Positions 5,691 through 6,636 of a DNA stretch of 6,636 nt are shown here, piece by piece (the first letter of the stretch is position 1; each line of letters begins with the position of its first letter). Source of the stretch: Candidatus Hodarchaeota archaeon (GTDB lineage: Archaea > Asgardarchaeota > Heimdallarchaeia > Hodarchaeales > Hodarchaeaceae); contig JAEOSP010000439.1 of NCBI GenBank assembly GCA_016840305.1, forward strand, positions 1 through 6,636, read 5' to 3'. A program made the position numbers and the translations under genes. The notes beneath the pieces were generated by a model. It was not told the DNA's origin. It worked only from the letters and a program-made list of their open reading frames with translations, and ran no database searches.

Positions 5691-6623
5691 CTACTGACTA
5701 AAAAATATCCTGTAATTAGCTTTGAGAGGAGTGTTATTGAGATAAATCAAGTATTCAACAAAGAATCTAGAAAGAGCATTGTTAAATGAACTTTCATCTA
5801 GGACAGAAATCAATTCCTCCTTGTTTGAATAGTGATTAAAGAGCTTCACCGCAACTTTATAAGGAGAAAGGTTCAAAGTGGCTTTAAGACTTGGAGGCAG
5901 GCCAAGATGTTTCATAACTGGAATGAGATTTTTCTCCTGGGAAAATAACACGAATCGTATAGCTATATTAGTTGCAAAATTTATTAGGATTTTTCTGCTT
6001 GGCGTTGGTTTGAAAAGTAATTCAATATTGTGAGCTGAAGGATTTCTACGTAAAAATGTAAGAAAATCCTGAACCTCCGCTATTGCAGTAAAGCTGCTGA
6101 AATCAGTCTCAAATTTAATTGAAGAAATCCACCACGATAGGAAAGTTTCTGAATCCATATTTTTCGTTAGAAACGAATTCCAATCTTTTTTGAAGAGATG
6201 TTTTTGAGAAAGGTATGTATCTCCAACTAATACAAAGAATTCATCTAGTACTTCTACGCTCCTAAAGTGACGTAAAAGAGCAGGAGGATATGTAAACGAT
6301 GGCCAGAGTTCATTGTATGAATTTTTGATCACCCCGTTGACTGAGGACCAAGTATGTTTCAACACTTCCTCCGCTGGCTGCATAAAATCGAAAATTCTTG
6401 TTGCCTTATTAACATAGCAAGAATCAAAAAGTTTGTAAAGTCCAGCATCATCAGCACGTTTTAGTGTGACACTGATAGTCTCAGGAGTAGTTTCGATGTG
6501 TCCTAAAAAGATGTTCCATGATTTTACGAAATTACCAGGATTCAAAGATTGAGGATGTTTGAATATACGTTCCTCCAAGGAGAAAAATTTCTTCCCATTG
6601 CGGCTGAACTCTTCTTTCATCAC
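5691..6623 (-). CDS. Unrecognised soluble helical protein, possibly 5'-incomplete
   Basis: I do not recognise this protein. The visible 310 residues are mostly helical by composition, rich in Phe, Leu, Lys and Ser. They contain aromatic-rich patches such as NELWPSFTYPPALLRHF (104-120) and FLSWWISSIKF (161-171), and only one cysteine (Cys69). No membrane helix, signal peptide, P-loop or metal-binding motif is seen. The tail NALSRFFVEYLIYLNN (282-297) is amphipathic. Candidate starts are GTG at 6623 and ATG at 6620. The frame remains open through the last 13 bases of the window, with no upstream stop, so the true start could lie outside. Neither candidate has a convincing SD site inside the window. 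The gene is convergent with the C45 hydrolase across a 198-base spacer, and its upstream neighbours are not visible. Confidence 0.7.
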   Translation of the reverse strand: MMKEEFSRNGKKFFSLEERIFKHPQSLNPGNFVKSWNIFLGHIETTPETISVTLKRADDAGLYKLFDSCYVNKATRIFDFMQPAEEVLKHTWSSVNGVIKNSYNELWPSFTYPPALLRHFRSVEVLDEFFVLVGDTYLSQKHLFKKDWNSFLTKNMDSETFLSWWISSIKFETDFSSFTAIAEVQDFLTFLRRNPSAHNIELLFKPTPSRKILINFATNIAIRFVLFSQEKNLIPVMKHLGLPPSLKATLNLSPYKVAVKLFNHYSNKEELISVLDESSFNNALSRFFVEYLIYLNNTPLKANYRIFFSQ

Positions 6624-6636
6624 TTTATTTGCTTGA

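Noticed and set aside
1..6636. CRISPR array, insertion sequence, tRNA or rRNA
   Set aside because: No regularly spaced direct repeats, transposase motifs, terminal inverted repeats or cloverleaf-like sequences were seen on reading both strands.

Overview
The window is AT-rich DNA, probably from an Asgard archaeon (a Heimdallarchaeia- or Lokiarchaeia-like lineage). Four observations support this: a eukaryote-style Ras-superfamily GTPase with intact G3, G4 and G5 motifs, archaeal TATA-like elements ahead of the divergent gene pair, purine-rich Shine-Dalgarno sites of the GGAG/AGGTG type, and several lineage-specific orphan genes. The assignment is an inference from gene content; no rRNA or other phylogenetic marker is present.

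Layout. (1) Positions 1-2356, plus strand: a tight three-gene run. It holds the 3' part of a small GTPase (its P-loop lies off the window), a 404-residue soluble protein with a Cys/His N-terminal module followed by an alpha/beta segment and a long helical tail, and a 200-residue protein with about seven membrane helices. Gaps of 2 and 20 bases suggest one transcript. (2) Positions 4220-2373, minus strand: a two-gene run converging on the first. It encodes a seven-helix membrane protein ending in a histidine-kinase-like dimerisation hairpin but with no ATPase domain, then a terpenoid-cyclase/prenyltransferase-type alpha-alpha toroid protein with QW-like repeats but no squalene-cyclase DXDD motif. 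(3) Positions 4221-4361: a compact divergent promoter region. (4) Positions 4362-5492, plus strand: an Ntn-hydrolase of the C45 (acyl-CoA:6-aminopenicillanate acyltransferase-like) group with predicted nucleophile Cys108. (5) Positions 5493-5690: a short non-coding spacer between convergent genes, with A/T runs that may serve termination. (6) Positions 6623-5691, minus strand: an unrecognised soluble helical protein whose reading frame stays open to the window edge.

How the genes may work together. The first run resembles a GTPase-centred signalling or membrane-recruitment module: a GTPase, a soluble candidate regulator or effector, and a membrane protein. The second run pairs a membrane sensor-like protein with a cyclase-fold protein, which suggests a lipid or isoprenoid connection; that is inference only. 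The C45 hydrolase is probably an independent amide-bond enzyme that shares the divergent promoter region. No mobile elements, CRISPR arrays, tRNAs or rRNAs were seen.
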